Assembly: GCA_033002965.1 (NCBI GenBank)
Contig: JAURVB010012319.1
Coordinates: 124,001-188,000 of the forward strand
Origin: Piper betle
Lineage: Eukaryota > Streptophyta > Magnoliopsida > Piperales > Piperaceae
Length of the DNA: 64,000 bases
Direction of reading: 5' to 3'
Shown here one piece after another: positions 45,471 to 56,252 of the stretch (positions are counted from its first letter, which is position 1; every line of letters starts with the position of its first letter). The notes below the pieces were generated by a model that did not search any database, was not told where the DNA came from, and saw nothing but the letters and a program-made list of their open reading frames with translations. Both the position numbers and the translations under genes were made by a program.

Positions 45471-47130
45471 GACAAGCAAGTATGCACGGTCGAAACAAGT
45501 AATATAATGATAAATTTAAGTATCGTCCCACAAAGAGATGAATTTCCTTATGTTAATAGTAGAAAATAGAACTGAGTAAAACAACAATAAGAAAAAGATT
45601 TTAAGTTTAAGATAACATTCGTTCTAGAGTCGAATTTCCCTTAACATGAAATTAATCTTTATCACATCATACTCTTATCTTCTATTTCGTCGGATTGTCG
45701 ATGTAGGATAACTATATGACATAGTGGTTCCCGCTCCTTCATGCTTCTATTATTTTGCCTCAATTTCTACCTTCTTGTGATAATTGATTAATCAATAAAA
45801 TAATGTATTAAGATTTGTCTTACAATCACATATGATGTTGTGTATCTCCCAACCACAATAACAAACAAGTCAAAAGACTCATCGTATGATGAATTATCAA
45901 TGACCAATCTAATTAATTTCTCCCAAAATCTAATTAAACCTCATGATCTAAGAAATAGACGATCAATTTTTTCTTAGCATTAAGAACATAATAATTCAAA
46001 TAATCTGATTGAATAAAAGAGTAAAAGGTTGAAATGAATTCAATTAAACTATGTTAAGTTCCATTATTCTCTATAACGAAATAAAGGACTACTCTATAAT
46101 AAAAATAGAAAATAATATAAAAAAGAAATTATTTCTCATTATGAAAAGAAAAGAATTATAAAAACTAAAACTACTTCTAAGCTAAAAGTTGAGATATCTT
46201 AAATAACAAATGATCACCCATTTATATAGAAGCTGGGATACTAAAGAGATACAAAAATTCGAGGAAGGACTCTACAACACGATGTGGTTTAATTGATTAT
46301 GATGTCCGATGAAGTTTCCAACCCCCTGACAATGGCGCCAAAGCTATGTATAGCCATCCTCATCGAGCTGTGCCAACACCAAAAATTGCAGCCATCAATG
46401 GGTAGGGTCCAATGCTCTAACCAACAAATCTTAAGCTTAATTTATTTCATCTTTTTGCATTAAAACTCCAAAATTAAGCATATCTCATAAAATATTAATT
46501 AACTAGAATATAACGAGAAATATTACCTAATTAATAATGTTTATACTTTGGAAGTACAAAATCACATTAAAAACATGAGGTAAATATTGTATACTTTAAA
46601 CACTTTAACAGAATCCAATACCCAATTATTAATGGTCAATTGGGAATCAGTACCTATATCCCCATTCCCAATTTTAATTATGGAAATTAATACCTCATTA
46701 ATTTTTAAAATTAATATTTAATAATAAAATTATCAAATATCCCATTTTTATGGGCTTAGAAGGATCCACCTCATTAATTTTTAAAATTAATATTTTATAA
46801 TAAAATTAGCAAATATCCCATTTTTATGGGCTTAGAAGGATCCATGTCTGATATTTTTTTTAAGCTTTCTTTATAAAATGTCCAGTGGTTTGTTAGGAAC
46901 AAAATGTTTCCACGTGACCTCACAAGCAATGCTTAAACAAGTGAGCCAAAAGATTCAGCATTCTCGTTGTCTTGTCTGTTGCTATTTGGATTGAGTACAC
47001 AAATGTTGGGTCTTTTAGAGATAATTACGTTTCCGTCTTAGTTATGTAGTTTCCATGATATGGGTGGGAACTGACTGGCTCTTTCCCACTCCACAGGGCG
47101 AAGTTTCTCTAAAAAAGATAAGAGGAAAGG
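45471..47130. other. AT-rich non-coding repeats
   Basis: No gene recognised. A perfect-looking 76-base tandem duplication (CCTCATTAATTTTTAAAATT.. to ..AGAAGGATCCA) is at 46693-46768 and 46769-46844. Near 46322 the minus strand reads TTTGGCGCCATTGTCAGGGG, similar to a tRNA-Asp primer site, but no LTR end could be matched beside it. Confidence 0.5.
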
Positions 47131-47140
47131 ACCAGGCGAA

Positions 47141-47519
47141 CGAAGGGAAGACCGAATGGCGAATTAAATTCTCTAACGCGGTTAACTCTCCACCCCCATA
47201 GGCATTTTTCTGGATCTTTGATTTATCTATAAGAATACTAACTAGTAAATCTATAGAAGTTTGATTGGATTTTTGACTTTTCTTCAAAAGTACTAGATCA
47301 TACATTCTCATTGCGGTTAGTGTAATTTCAACGAAGGATAGACCGAAGGGCGAATTAAACACTCAAACATGATTAACTCTCCATCCCTATCGGCATTTTT
47401 GTGGATCTTTGATTTATCTATAAGAATACTAATGAGTAAATCTATAGAAGTTTGATTGGGTCTTTGACTTATCTTAAAAATGCTAGATCATACGTTCTCA
47501 TTGTGGTTAGTGTAATTTT
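47141..47519. repeat. Tandem duplication, about 190-base unit
   Basis: Units 47141-47330 and 47331-47519 share CGAATTAAA, GTTAACTCTCCA / ATTAACTCTCCA, GGATCTTTGATTTATCTATA, ATCTATAGAAGTTTGATTGG and TCTCATTG.GGTTAGTGTAA. The duplication lies immediately upstream of the copia RT/RNase H remnant. Confidence 0.85.
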
Positions 47520-47520
47520 T

Positions 47521-48227
47521 AGGTATATGGATAAACCTAGTAAATTTTATTTGATGGATGTTATGAGGATTTTGATGTACGTAAAATAAACTAAAAATTT
47601 TGTGCGAAGTACGAAATTGAAAATGAAACTAAGTTGATTGGATATTTGGACATTGATTGGGTCACTTGCCAATATAATAACAAAAGAGGATTGCATTCTC
47701 TTCATGTGAAGACGAGTATATTTTCACCACAAGTGCGGTGTGTGAAACTATTTGGCTAAGGAGATTTCTCAAAGATCTTTTATGTGGACAAAATGGAGCA
47801 ATTAAAATATTTTGTGATAATATGTATGATATTTTAATGAGTAAAAATTTGGTTTTTCATGTTAGGTCCAAATATATTTAATTGAGGCATCATTTTATCA
47901 GAGTTATTGTTGACCAAAGTGAAATTGAGTTAAAGTACATCAACACCAAGAAACAAATTAATGATGCATTTACAAAGGCTGTCACTCTAGATAAATTTGA
48001 ATATTTTGGGAGGATGATGAGAATTACAAATTTAGAGTGGGTGTTAGAAACGAGACCAATGCCGACCGAGACCCAACTTTTTGCCACTGTAGAAAAAACG
48101 GTAAAAGAAGAAAAAAAACCAGTGGTGACGATCCCTTGCTCCTCACCTTCCAACTTTGAAAGATTTTTCTTATTTTTTATCAATTATTTTTTAATCTATG
48201 CTCTATCCTTTCATATTCTCCCCAACA
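47521..48227 (+). mobile_element. Ty1-copia RT/RNase H 3' end and LTR
   Basis: Frames broken by stops and a shift read RYMDKPSKFYLMDVMRILMY, AKYEIENETKLIGYLDIDWV, FTTSAVCETIWLRRFLKDLL, IKIFCDNMYDILMSKNLVFH, a stop, and LRHHFIRVIVDQSEIELKYI..FTKAVTLDKFEYF: the copia RNase H and C-terminal end of pol. The LTR starts inside the end of the frame at 48042 (TGTTAGAAACGAG) and ends CCCCAACA at 48227. It is the same LTR family as 8597-8854, with about 70 bases deleted. Confidence 0.85.
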
Positions 48228-48896
48228 GATAGACGCTCATTTAATAATAATGGGATATATTGATTTGATATAATTTTACCTGTTTTTGTTGTATTTTTAT
48301 TAGTTCAATCGATTACTTTCATAATAGTGCAATTTTTAATTTTTCTTTTATTAATAAAAGAAGATGACGTAGTTTCGCATAAAATCGCATATAATATACG
48401 TGGTTATTTTGTGTGGGGGTTATTGGCACCAAACGCTAAAAGCGATCGCTATACGTATGTGAAGTTTCTAAATTACATGCAAGTTTCTAAAAGCGATCGC
48501 TCATCTGTACTTTTGATTTCTGAGAGGAATTGGAGCTCTTAAAGGAAGCTTGTAACAGCGAACGTCAATGGAAGAACACTTCCCCAAGATCATTTATGAA
48601 CGATAGATAAACTGCATTAATATGTGGTTACCAACAAGAAAGACAAGTATGAATTAAAGAAGATGATATTGATCGGCTATGAAAAGACAATCTTAATATA
48701 TTCCAATATGAAAACGGAAAATTATGTGGCAACAATTGGAGAAAGAACAGAAACTAATGTCTTCTCCAAGTACTTCCATATTTCTGACATCACAATTATT
48801 TAACAGCAATCAAAGGTTATTTTTCTTTTAAATTTCATATTAAGATGTCGAAAGGCGAGCCTAACCCGGGGAGCGGTCATGAAGATGCATGCGGTA
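48228..48896. repeat. Duplicated 3' flank of 4TM copy 5
   Basis: Same block as 9821-10476, with AAAAGCGATCGCT at about 48438 and 48488. Non-coding. Confidence 0.7.
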
Positions 48897-49609
48897 CTAG
48901 TCCGAACTAGAAGTATGGATCTCCAACCTTCGAACAAGTGCCTCAATATCAAGCATTATATGATCTGTGGACAGCGGCAGGAAGCTGTGCCACTGCCTTT
49001 GCTCTCTTCCGACCGGGATGGAAATACGAAGACGAAGCTCCGCGAGTGGTGGTGTTTCACTTTCACCATGGCGCCGTTGCCCGGGCGTGGACGTCGATGT
49101 AGATTGATAGCTTGGTGATTGCAGGCCCACGTCTTCTGCAGATGGCCCGACAAGAAGGACAACAAACCGACAACGACGAACTGCTGCAACATAGTGGAGA
49201 GTCGCGGGGAACAGCTTGAAGGAAACAAGAAAGAGAAATGTGGAGAAGGAAACTGCAAACGGCACCCACCGCAGGCGAGGGGAGATGGAGCTGGTTACCA
49301 GCAAAACCACGGCGGCAATAATGAAGAACGCTTCTAGGCGTAGGAAAAGGCGGGCCAGAGGGAGGGGAGCTGTCGGTGGAGCTCCAAGTGCAGAGCAGAG
49401 GAGGCTAGGGAGAGGATGATGGCAAGTAGGGCGACGTCGAGGAGGAATAGGTGGGAATTAGTGCTGCCATCTCCTCGGGCTTGGATGAGGGTACCCAAAG
49501 TGGAGAAGGTGGCAGCTAAGATGAACTCTCCGACACGACGAAGCTCGGAGGCTGTCTCTCCTGAGTCGTGCATGGGGCGAAGATGCGGGAGAAGATGGAA
49601 GGGTAGCAT
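48897..49609 (-). pseudogene. 4TM family copy 5, frameshifted
   Basis: ATG at 49609 (MLPFHLLPHLRPMHDSGETA). The N-terminal frame runs through TM1 and TM2 (ALLAIILSLASSALHLEL) and breaks at about 49365, where GAGGGAGGGGAGCTG has one G fewer than copy 1, giving a stop a few codons later. The rest of the gene is open in the other frame to LVRRLEIHTSSSD and TAG at 48897. The body is closest to copy 1. Its upstream flank is split by the retrotransposon at 49726, about 115 bases before the ATG, the remainder lying at 56253-57000. Confidence 0.65.
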
Positions 49610-49720
49610 CGTGTCTAATCCCAATCTGCAACTTGTTTGTGCTAGGGGTCTCCAGTATAGATACTAGTTGAAGGCCCTACGAGAAGCTGGGTTTGCATGC
49701 GGAGGATGTTTCCTACTATG

Positions 49721-49725
49721 CTTCC
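49721..49725. repeat. Target-site duplication CTTCC, left copy
   Basis: CTTCC directly precedes the TG of the LTR at 49726 and recurs at 56253-56257, directly after the CA of the other LTR. Confidence 0.9.
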
Positions 49726-51202
49726 TGTCACAGGGGTCAGCTTAGGGATTAAATTTTTCGCCCAAACTGCCACTGTGCGGCGTGTTTCCCTCCCTGGAAA
49801 CACCAGCCAACACCACCTCCGCACCCCAACGTGCTGTGGTGCACAGCGGCCTCGGACCGCACGCCTGCAAGTATCGCACGCACCCAGTCCCGGTACCGCG
49901 CCCAGCTACCAACGCCTGCGTACCGTAACCAGGTTACCAGCCCCTGTACCGAACACACACACCGATCACACCAAGTCACAAGTGATTACACGCCCCACGT
50001 ACCGAGTACCCTGCTCGGTGCCCCTAGACCACGGAATCACTGGTCTAGACCACGGTGCACAAACATGACGCATACACCACAAGAATTACAGGAACTCTTC
50101 CCAACCTCTATTCTTACAACGTGAATACAGGATATATACAGGTAATCCCTCTAGACTACCCGCCGGTCGTGGACATGCAAACCCCACGACCGTGCCTCTC
50201 GACCCTCACTCGACAGGACTTCACCCAACCCTCGGTTCACCGCGCAGGGTTGCCGAACAACAGGTGTGCGAGCCTTGACCCTAAAGGCGGACGTCGACTA
50301 ACCCGGTAGTCCCCCTTGGAGTTCCAGACCCTCCTCGGCCTGACTGCAGTAACCCCAAGGCGTCCCCTTGCCCGACCAAGTTTCACTCCCCCACTGAGAT
50401 CACTCACACACTCAACTCTGGTTGTTCTGATTTCTACACAAGGATGGCACCTCCTTATATAGACATCCCAGCCTTAGTGTGACACCTCATCAGCTTGCAT
50501 CCTCACCATCGAAGTCTTGATCAACGGCTCCCATACTCCAAGCCTTGTCATCGACCCCTTGGTGTTCCAGCAGAATTACCAGAAAGACCCCCCCTTGGGT
50601 GTGGCGCAAATGCCTCATCAACTTCCTGGATGTGGCACGGTCGCCTGGCTCGACCCAGCGACCAGTACCGAACCCTGGTCCGTCTGTTCCACAGCACCCA
50701 TGCGCATGCACGATAACCCCTACCGCTCCTTGGCTCGGTCACCTGCACATCTGCGCACCCGTGACTACCGCATGTCGCACGGTCGCACACGGCCCTGGTG
50801 CCCAGCACGCTCGGTCAGCGGTGCTCGGTCACTCGCACCCTACGCATCCGGAACCCGCAACTTCTACCTGCGCATGCTGCTCGGTAGAACGTCCCGGCTG
50901 CGCCTGACCCGTCACGCACCTGGAACCCGCACCACGCTCGGTACACGGTAGCGGTGCTCGATACTCGTTATCGATCATGTCCGCTACCCAACTGCTATCG
51001 GTACTGTCCGATATCTCGCCCGGTACAGCAACTCGCCCGATAGACCCCATGCACCACGATGCACTTCACACTAACACGGAAATATGCTCGGTAGGTTGTT
51101 CAACACTCGGATAGCACCGGCCACCCGACTTGGACGCGGGAATGCTAGGAACAACCGCCAAACCCTAGCTCTCGACCGTCCCACGAGCTAAACCCCGTTA
51201 CA
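49726..51202 (-). repeat. 3' LTR of the young gypsy element
   Basis: 1477 bases, plus-strand ends TGTCACAGGGG and CCCCGTTACA. Read in element sense it starts TGTAACGGGG. A TATA box TATATAAGG (minus strand, 50453-50461) is inside. ORFs of up to 144 codons occur at the same offset in both LTRs and are not genes. Confidence 0.95.
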
Positions 51203-51216
51203 GTCTCCCCCACCAA
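51203..51216 (-). other. Polypurine tract
   Basis: On the minus strand TTGGTGGGGGAGAC abuts the start of the 3' LTR (TGTAACGGGG), the position and composition expected of the plus-strand priming tract. Confidence 0.8.
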
Positions 51217-52918
51217 TGAGACCCGATGTCCTCATCGGAGGTTTGAGTCCTGCCCTGCCTCTTGACCCATCTCACGCATAGGTTTCCTTCCTGTTCCCAC
51301 TTGAATCACTCCGTCTGCCCCTTCGAAGCCCCCAGGTTGACGTACCTCTGCTTCAAAAGTCCTTACTACATCTTATTCGCCGGTGGTAGTAGAAACCCAT
51401 ACAGACAGCTATTCAAACCGGACTGACCAAATCCCTTGGAAAACACACAAAGGAACCCGTACCTTCACTTTGTACACCAGATTTTCTCCCAAAATCTGGG
51501 CGTGAGCGTCAGCATCACTTGCTCTCCACGCGGAATGATATGCCCTCCTTGCCAGGTCCGCATTTCTCCTCATTCGGCCCGTTGCACCATACATGGTCCA
51601 CAACGTCGGAGAACTAAGCCTCATTAGCTGACCACAATGCAGATTTTCTAGCTGCACCGTGCAAGAGGTAATGAACGTCTCACATACTCCTCCTGAGTAA
51701 TGCATCCATATCTCAGCCTAATCTCCAGACTGAGCTTGGTTACTTGTCACCGATCCCTTGCCTTCCGCTTGTACCTCGCGTACTTCCCCATGATTCGGCA
51801 AGCAGCCCACAGTTGGGTAATCCTGGGCACTGCTCCGAACAGCGTACTCCGAGACTCGATAGAGTAACCTGCTGTTGCTCCCTTCTTCTTCGGGAAACTG
51901 GACACCATGTCCATGAGATCGAGCTTCAAGATCTCAAGGTGAAGCTAGTGCTGCAGCATCCCAGTCACTAACTCTTTTCTATGCACCTTACCCTGTGGTA
52001 CTCCCAATCAGGGTTTCACAAAAGCTGCGTTATCAGCATGTCGCCAACAACGATCACCCTAACTTCGGGTACACATCCAGACCCTTCTGAATGCCCTTCC
52101 ACTGGGGAATGTGGAACCTCAGCTTTTGTCTTAGCCTACCCGTAGGACTGAATAGCCGATGTCCTTACTGGCATAAACTAACGGTATCATCTAACCAACA
52201 CTTGAGTCAAGCTCCGACTTGCTCTGTCAACCAAGTTTCTCGTTATCACGATCTGAAGCTGCTAACCCTCTCTCCATGGGTCTTGAAGAAGGCGTAAGCT
52301 TCATTGTCCTCCTGACAATGAACTCAGACCAACGAGTAAACCCGCCACAGTTGGACAATGTACTCCTGGCCAGCCCCTGCTGCCTTCCACCATCCCGGCT
52401 TTTGTCTGAAGTGCGTCACTACTCCAACGGTTGCCTGGAACCCGGCCGTTCCAGAATTGGCTCCGATGATCACAGCTCTTATCACACCAAAAAGCTGTAA
52501 GGTATGGCACCGACCAAACCTATTCAAAGATGACCCTACATGGCGCAATCCATGTACGAACTTCCAGTAATTGGCCAAACTCCTAGGAAGTTCTTCCTTC
52601 CAGTCACCCCTGTTGGCGTCCACTCGGCAATGGAATCCGCCTGATTCCTCACTCGCACCTTACTCGGCCAATTCTAGGGAAGCTCAACTCCCCTAATCAC
52701 GAACTTCACACGGCTCTTCACACAGAGAATGCTCCTTGAGCCCTGCATCGGTTGACCCTCGTGATCCACCCATCACTTCCCGATGTCAGGTCCAACTCCA
52801 AGGAACTGGGTACTTCTTCCACACGGTCACCTCCTGTAACCCATGGTGCATGACGGCTGAATTTTCCCCCATCCAGGAACCACATCTGGATCTGTGTGAG
52901 TTCGTCCGGCACCACACT
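51217..52918 (-). pseudogene. Shattered pol (RT pieces) of the young gypsy element
   Basis: Directly after the gag-protease ORF the minus strand reads VVPDELTQIQMWFLDGGKFS and SRHAPWVTGG, the start of the reverse transcriptase (the PSHAPWG region), with a frame change inside. Then comes VTVWKKYPVP, normally some 30 residues downstream of that, and LELDLTSGSDGW, resembling the LDLRSGYWQ motif. At 52570-52620 EEELPRSLANYWKFVHGLRH resembles the FLGLANYYRRFV region of the RT thumb. The catalytic FADD-type motif, RNase H and integrase are not found. So pol has suffered several deletions and frameshifts. Confidence 0.7.
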
Positions 52919-54667
52919 CTAGTGCGCCGGCGCTGGTACCCTCCCTGGCACCAACTCGATCTGGTGAACGATCGTCTTCTCGGAAGACCCCATTGGCAAC
53001 TCGGTAGACTCAGCATCTACCAGCAAATCCGGTACCCTCACCACTTGGTCCGGTTGGATCATCACCACTCCTGCAAGGCCAGTCAAGTCCCCCGTGCACT
53101 CTCGAGTCACCTGCATTGCCGACAGATGCTCCTCCCTGACAGTGCTGTACTTGACCCCGGAAGATCCTCTCTGCCCACGAACAAAACATGCACCCGCTTC
53201 ATTCGCGATCAGTATACCTTCCAGCTGTGGAAACACTCCCACTCCAGCAGAACGCATGAAAGGATTCCCGAGTATCAGATCAAAATCATCGAGTTCGATG
53301 ACCATCAAATCAACTCGCCCTTCATACTCCCCCAGGCAGATTCCGACATTTCTGGCTATACCTTGCACCTGTCTCGCCTGTGAGTTCACCGCCTTCACCT
53401 TGCTGGTCACGATCCTAGTCTTCAACCCTAGTTCCAACGCCATCCCATTGGAAACAAAGTTGTGCGTAGCACCAGTGTCTACTAAGGCTGAAACTGCTCT
53501 CCCGTTCACTACACATGGAACGTATATCAGGCCAGCTCCCTCCGAAGCTGAGCGTTCAGCTCGCAACGCCCCGAGTATCTGAAGGGTAGATGCTCGGGCA
53601 AGAGGCTCCTCCTCTTGGTCCTGGTCTGCATCCGCCACCAAGGCATTCACCTTACCTCGGCTCGGACACTGCTTTGCCCGATGCGGACCCCCACACAGAA
53701 AGCACCCGGATGCTGGAACACCCGGCCCACGATCCCTGCTGCCCGACGCACCGTCAGAGCCCCTCTTTGGCCGGAAAGACCTCCTGCCCTCCCGTTGGCT
53801 GTCTCGACCGCCCTTGGTCATCTTGCCCTGGGTATCCTCCTTGACACCCGATTGCGGTTGCAAGTCCACCAAGGCGTCGGCTGCCACCAAAGCCGCAGGC
53901 AAATCGCCAACTTTCTGCTGCCTCAACTCCACCTGAGCCCAAGGCTGCAAACCAGAGATAAAGTTAAATAACTTATCTTCCTCCGACATGTTTCTGATGT
54001 CGAGGAGACAAGAGCTAAACTCCTGGACATACTCCCGCACTGTTCCGGACTGTCTCAAATTCTTGAGTCTGTCCCTTGCCACCCAGGTAGTGTTAGATGG
54101 CAAGAACTGCTCCCGAAGCTCCTCTTTTAAGGAATTCCAGGTCTCCATTCGGGGTCGACCAGCACTCCGATCCTCCTCGGTGCGAGTACGATACCACAAT
54201 TTGGCATCCCCCGATAGATACATGCTGGCCAAAGAAACCTGGCGCTCTTCGGGTATGTTCGCAGCAACGAAGTACTCTTCCATGTCCCAGATGAAGTTCC
54301 CTAGGTCCTTGGCTGACCTAGCTCCCTCGAACTTCTTTGGCTCCGGCACCTTGAGCCTTCCTGAAACCGAGCTTTCTTCGGCTGCACGGTCAACCAAACC
54401 TGGTTGAGGATATCTGGCGACAACCTGCTTTAACAGAACAACGTCAGTGTGTAAAGCCTCTATGATATCCCGGAACTCCTCCAACAGTCCCGCCGTTGCT
54501 TCATCCTTGCTACGGCTGGTCCCGGGTATGTCGCTCACCCGAGAACTCAAGTCCTTCATCCCTTCTGTTAAGGACTGTAGCTGCTCGAAGATGGTTCGCC
54601 CATCGTCGCTACTGGTTGGACCGCCCACCAGCACCTCCAGCCGTGTCACACGCTCTTGTGTGTCCAT
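52919..54667 (-). CDS. Gag-protease polyprotein of the young gypsy element
   Basis: A 582-codon intact frame from the ATG at 54667 (MDTQERVTRLEVLVGGPTSS); the open frame extends 23 codons further upstream but without an ATG. Residues about 1-100 form charged, probably coiled-coil helix. About 115-250 is the Retrotrans_gag capsid-like domain (WDMEEYFVAANI, YLSGDAKLWYRTR, LKEELREQFLP, FNFISGLQPWAQ). A basic Gly/Arg/Ser linker leads to a zinc knuckle at about 322-334, CFLCGGPHRAKQC (C-X2-C-X3-H-X4-C). The aspartic protease follows, with active-site DTGA at about 397 (SALVDTGATHNFVS) and the ILGNPF motif later. The frame ends in the linker before RT (HQIELVPGRVPAPAH). Gag forms the cytoplasmic particle that packages element RNA; protease cuts the polyprotein. 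No breaks are seen, in contrast to pol. Confidence 0.93.
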   Translation of the reverse strand: MDTQERVTRLEVLVGGPTSSDDGRTIFEQLQSLTEGMKDLSSRVSDIPGTSRSKDEATAGLLEEFRDIIEALHTDVVLLKQVVARYPQPGLVDRAAEESSVSGRLKVPEPKKFEGARSAKDLGNFIWDMEEYFVAANIPEERQVSLASMYLSGDAKLWYRTRTEEDRSAGRPRMETWNSLKEELREQFLPSNTTWVARDRLKNLRQSGTVREYVQEFSSCLLDIRNMSEEDKLFNFISGLQPWAQVELRQQKVGDLPAALVAADALVDLQPQSGVKEDTQGKMTKGGRDSQREGRRSFRPKRGSDGASGSRDRGPGVPASGCFLCGGPHRAKQCPSRGKVNALVADADQDQEEEPLARASTLQILGALRAERSASEGAGLIYVPCVVNGRAVSALVDTGATHNFVSNGMALELGLKTRIVTSKVKAVNSQARQVQGIARNVGICLGEYEGRVDLMVIELDDFDLILGNPFMRSAGVGVFPQLEGILIANEAGACFVRGQRGSSGVKYSTVREEHLSAMQVTRECTGDLTGLAGVVMIQPDQVVRVPDLLVDAESTELPMGSSEKTIVHQIELVPGRVPAPAH

Positions 54668-54757
54668 CTCTTGGTACCTGCTTACTGGCAAGAAAGTGTG
54701 GAGACTTTCCTCTGAAAGTAGAATCGTGCCTCGCAAAGCCTTCGGCTTTCACCGAAC

Positions 54758-54774
54758 TCCGAGCTCTGATACCT
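54758..54774 (-). other. Primer-binding site (tRNA-Met type)
   Basis: On the minus strand AGGTATCAGAGCTCGG lies one or two bases after the end of the 5' LTR (TGTGACA), matching the tRNA-iMet primer site TGGTATCAGAGC apart from the first base. Confidence 0.85.
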
Positions 54775-54775
54775 C

Positions 54776-56252
54776 TGTCACAGGGGTCAGCTTAGGGATT
54801 AAATTTTTCGCCCAAACTGCCACTGTGCGGCGTGTTTCCCTCCCTGGAAACACCAGCCAACACCACCTCCGCACCCCAACGTGCTGTGGTGCACAGCGGC
54901 CTCGGACCGCACGCCTGCAAGTATCGCACGCACCCAGTCCCGGTACCGCGCCCAGCTACCAACGCCTGCGTACCGTAACCAGGTTACCAGCCCCTGTACC
55001 GAACACACACACCGATCACACCAAGTCACAAGTGATTACACGCCCCACGTACCGAGTACCCTGCTCGGTGCCCCTAGACCACGGAATCACTGGTCTAGAC
55101 CACGGTGCACAAACATGACGCATACACCACAAGAATTACAGGAACTCTTCCCAACCTCTATTCTTACAACGTGAATACAGGATATATACAGGTAATCCCT
55201 CTAGACTACCCGCCGGTCGTGGACATGCAAACCCCACGACCGTGCCTCTCGACCCTCACTCGACAGGACTTCACCCAACCCTCGGTTCACCGCGCAGGGT
55301 TGCCGAACAACAGGTGTGCGAGCCTTGACCCTAAAGGCGGACGTCGACTAACCCGGTAGTCCCCCTTGGAGTTCCAGACCCTCCTCGGCCTGACTGCAGT
55401 AACCCCAAGGCGTCCCCTTGCCCGACCAAGTTTCACTCCCCCACTGAGATCACTCACACACTCAACTCTGGTTGTTCTGATTTCTACACAAGGATGGCAC
55501 CTCCTTATATAGACATCCCAGCCTTAGTGTGACACCTCATCAGCTTGCATCCTCACCATCGAAGTCTTGATCAACGGCTCCCATACTCCAAGCCTTGTCA
55601 TCGACCCCTTGGTGTTCCAGCAGAATTACCAGAAAGACCCCCCCTTGGGTGTGGCGCAAATGCCTCATCAACTTCCTGGATGTGGCACGGTCGCCTGGCT
55701 CGACCCAGCGACCAGTACCGAACCCTGGTCCGTCTGTTCCACAGCACCCATGCGCATGCACGATAACCCCTACCGCTCCTTGGCTCGGTCACCTGCACAT
55801 CTGCGCACCCGTGACTACCGCATGTCGCACGGTCGCACACGGCCCTGGTGCCCAGCACGCTCGGTCAGCGGTGCTCGGTCACTCGCACCCTACGCATCCG
55901 GAACCCGCAACTTCTACCTGCGCATGCTGCTCGGTAGAACGTCCCGGCTGCGCCTGACCCGTCACGCACCTGGAACCCGCACCACGCTCGGTACACGGTA
56001 GCGGTGCTCGATACTCGTTATCGATCATGTCCGCTACCCAACTGCTATCGGTACTGTCCGATATCTCGCCCGGTACAGCAACTCGCCCGATAGACCCCAT
56101 GCACCACGATGCACTTCACACTAACACGGAAATATGCTCGGTAGGTTGTTCAACACTCGGATAGCACCGGCCACCCGACTTGGACGCGGGAATGCTAGGA
56201 ACAACCGCCAAACCCTAGCTCTCGACCGTCCCACGAGCTAAACCCCGTTACA
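54776..56252 (-). repeat. 5' LTR of the young gypsy element
   Basis: 1477 bases, offset exactly 5050 from the other LTR. I found no difference in the lines compared by eye, and all ORFs within the two copies are identical in length and sequence. Confidence 0.95.
55503..55511 (-). promoter_or_regulatory. LTR TATA box
   Basis: TATATAAGG on the minus strand within the 5' LTR, about 740 bases after its start and directed toward gag. Its position would make U3 about half of the LTR. Confidence 0.6.

Larger units (their letters stand above)
49726..56252 (-). mobile_element. Young Ty3-gypsy LTR retrotransposon with degenerate pol
   Basis: A complete 6527-base insertion: two 1477-base LTRs, target duplication CTTCC, primer site, polypurine tract and a single intact gag-protease ORF, all on the minus strand. 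Its base composition (about half GC or more) differs sharply from the AT-rich surroundings. Only about 1.7 kb lies between the end of gag-protease and the 3' LTR, too short for RT, RNase H and integrase, and what is there is in pieces. The LTRs look identical by eye. It splits the upstream flank of 4TM copy 5. Confidence 0.95.

Noticed and set aside
46300..46345. tRNA-Asp primer-like TTTGGCGCCATTGTCAGGGG on the minus strand
   Set aside because: No LTR end beside it and no gag start after it; similar GCGCC-rich text occurs in the copia LTR, so it may be coincidence.
50517..50951. 144-codon and 120-codon ORFs in the LTR, duplicated at 55567-56001
   Set aside because: They lie inside both LTRs, on the strand opposite to gag and overlapping other frames; their perfect duplication simply reflects the LTR pair.
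52736..53383. 215-codon plus-strand ORF and other plus-strand ORFs at 53094-54407 and 54447-55118
   Set aside because: Antisense to the gag-protease frame, which has clear domain motifs.
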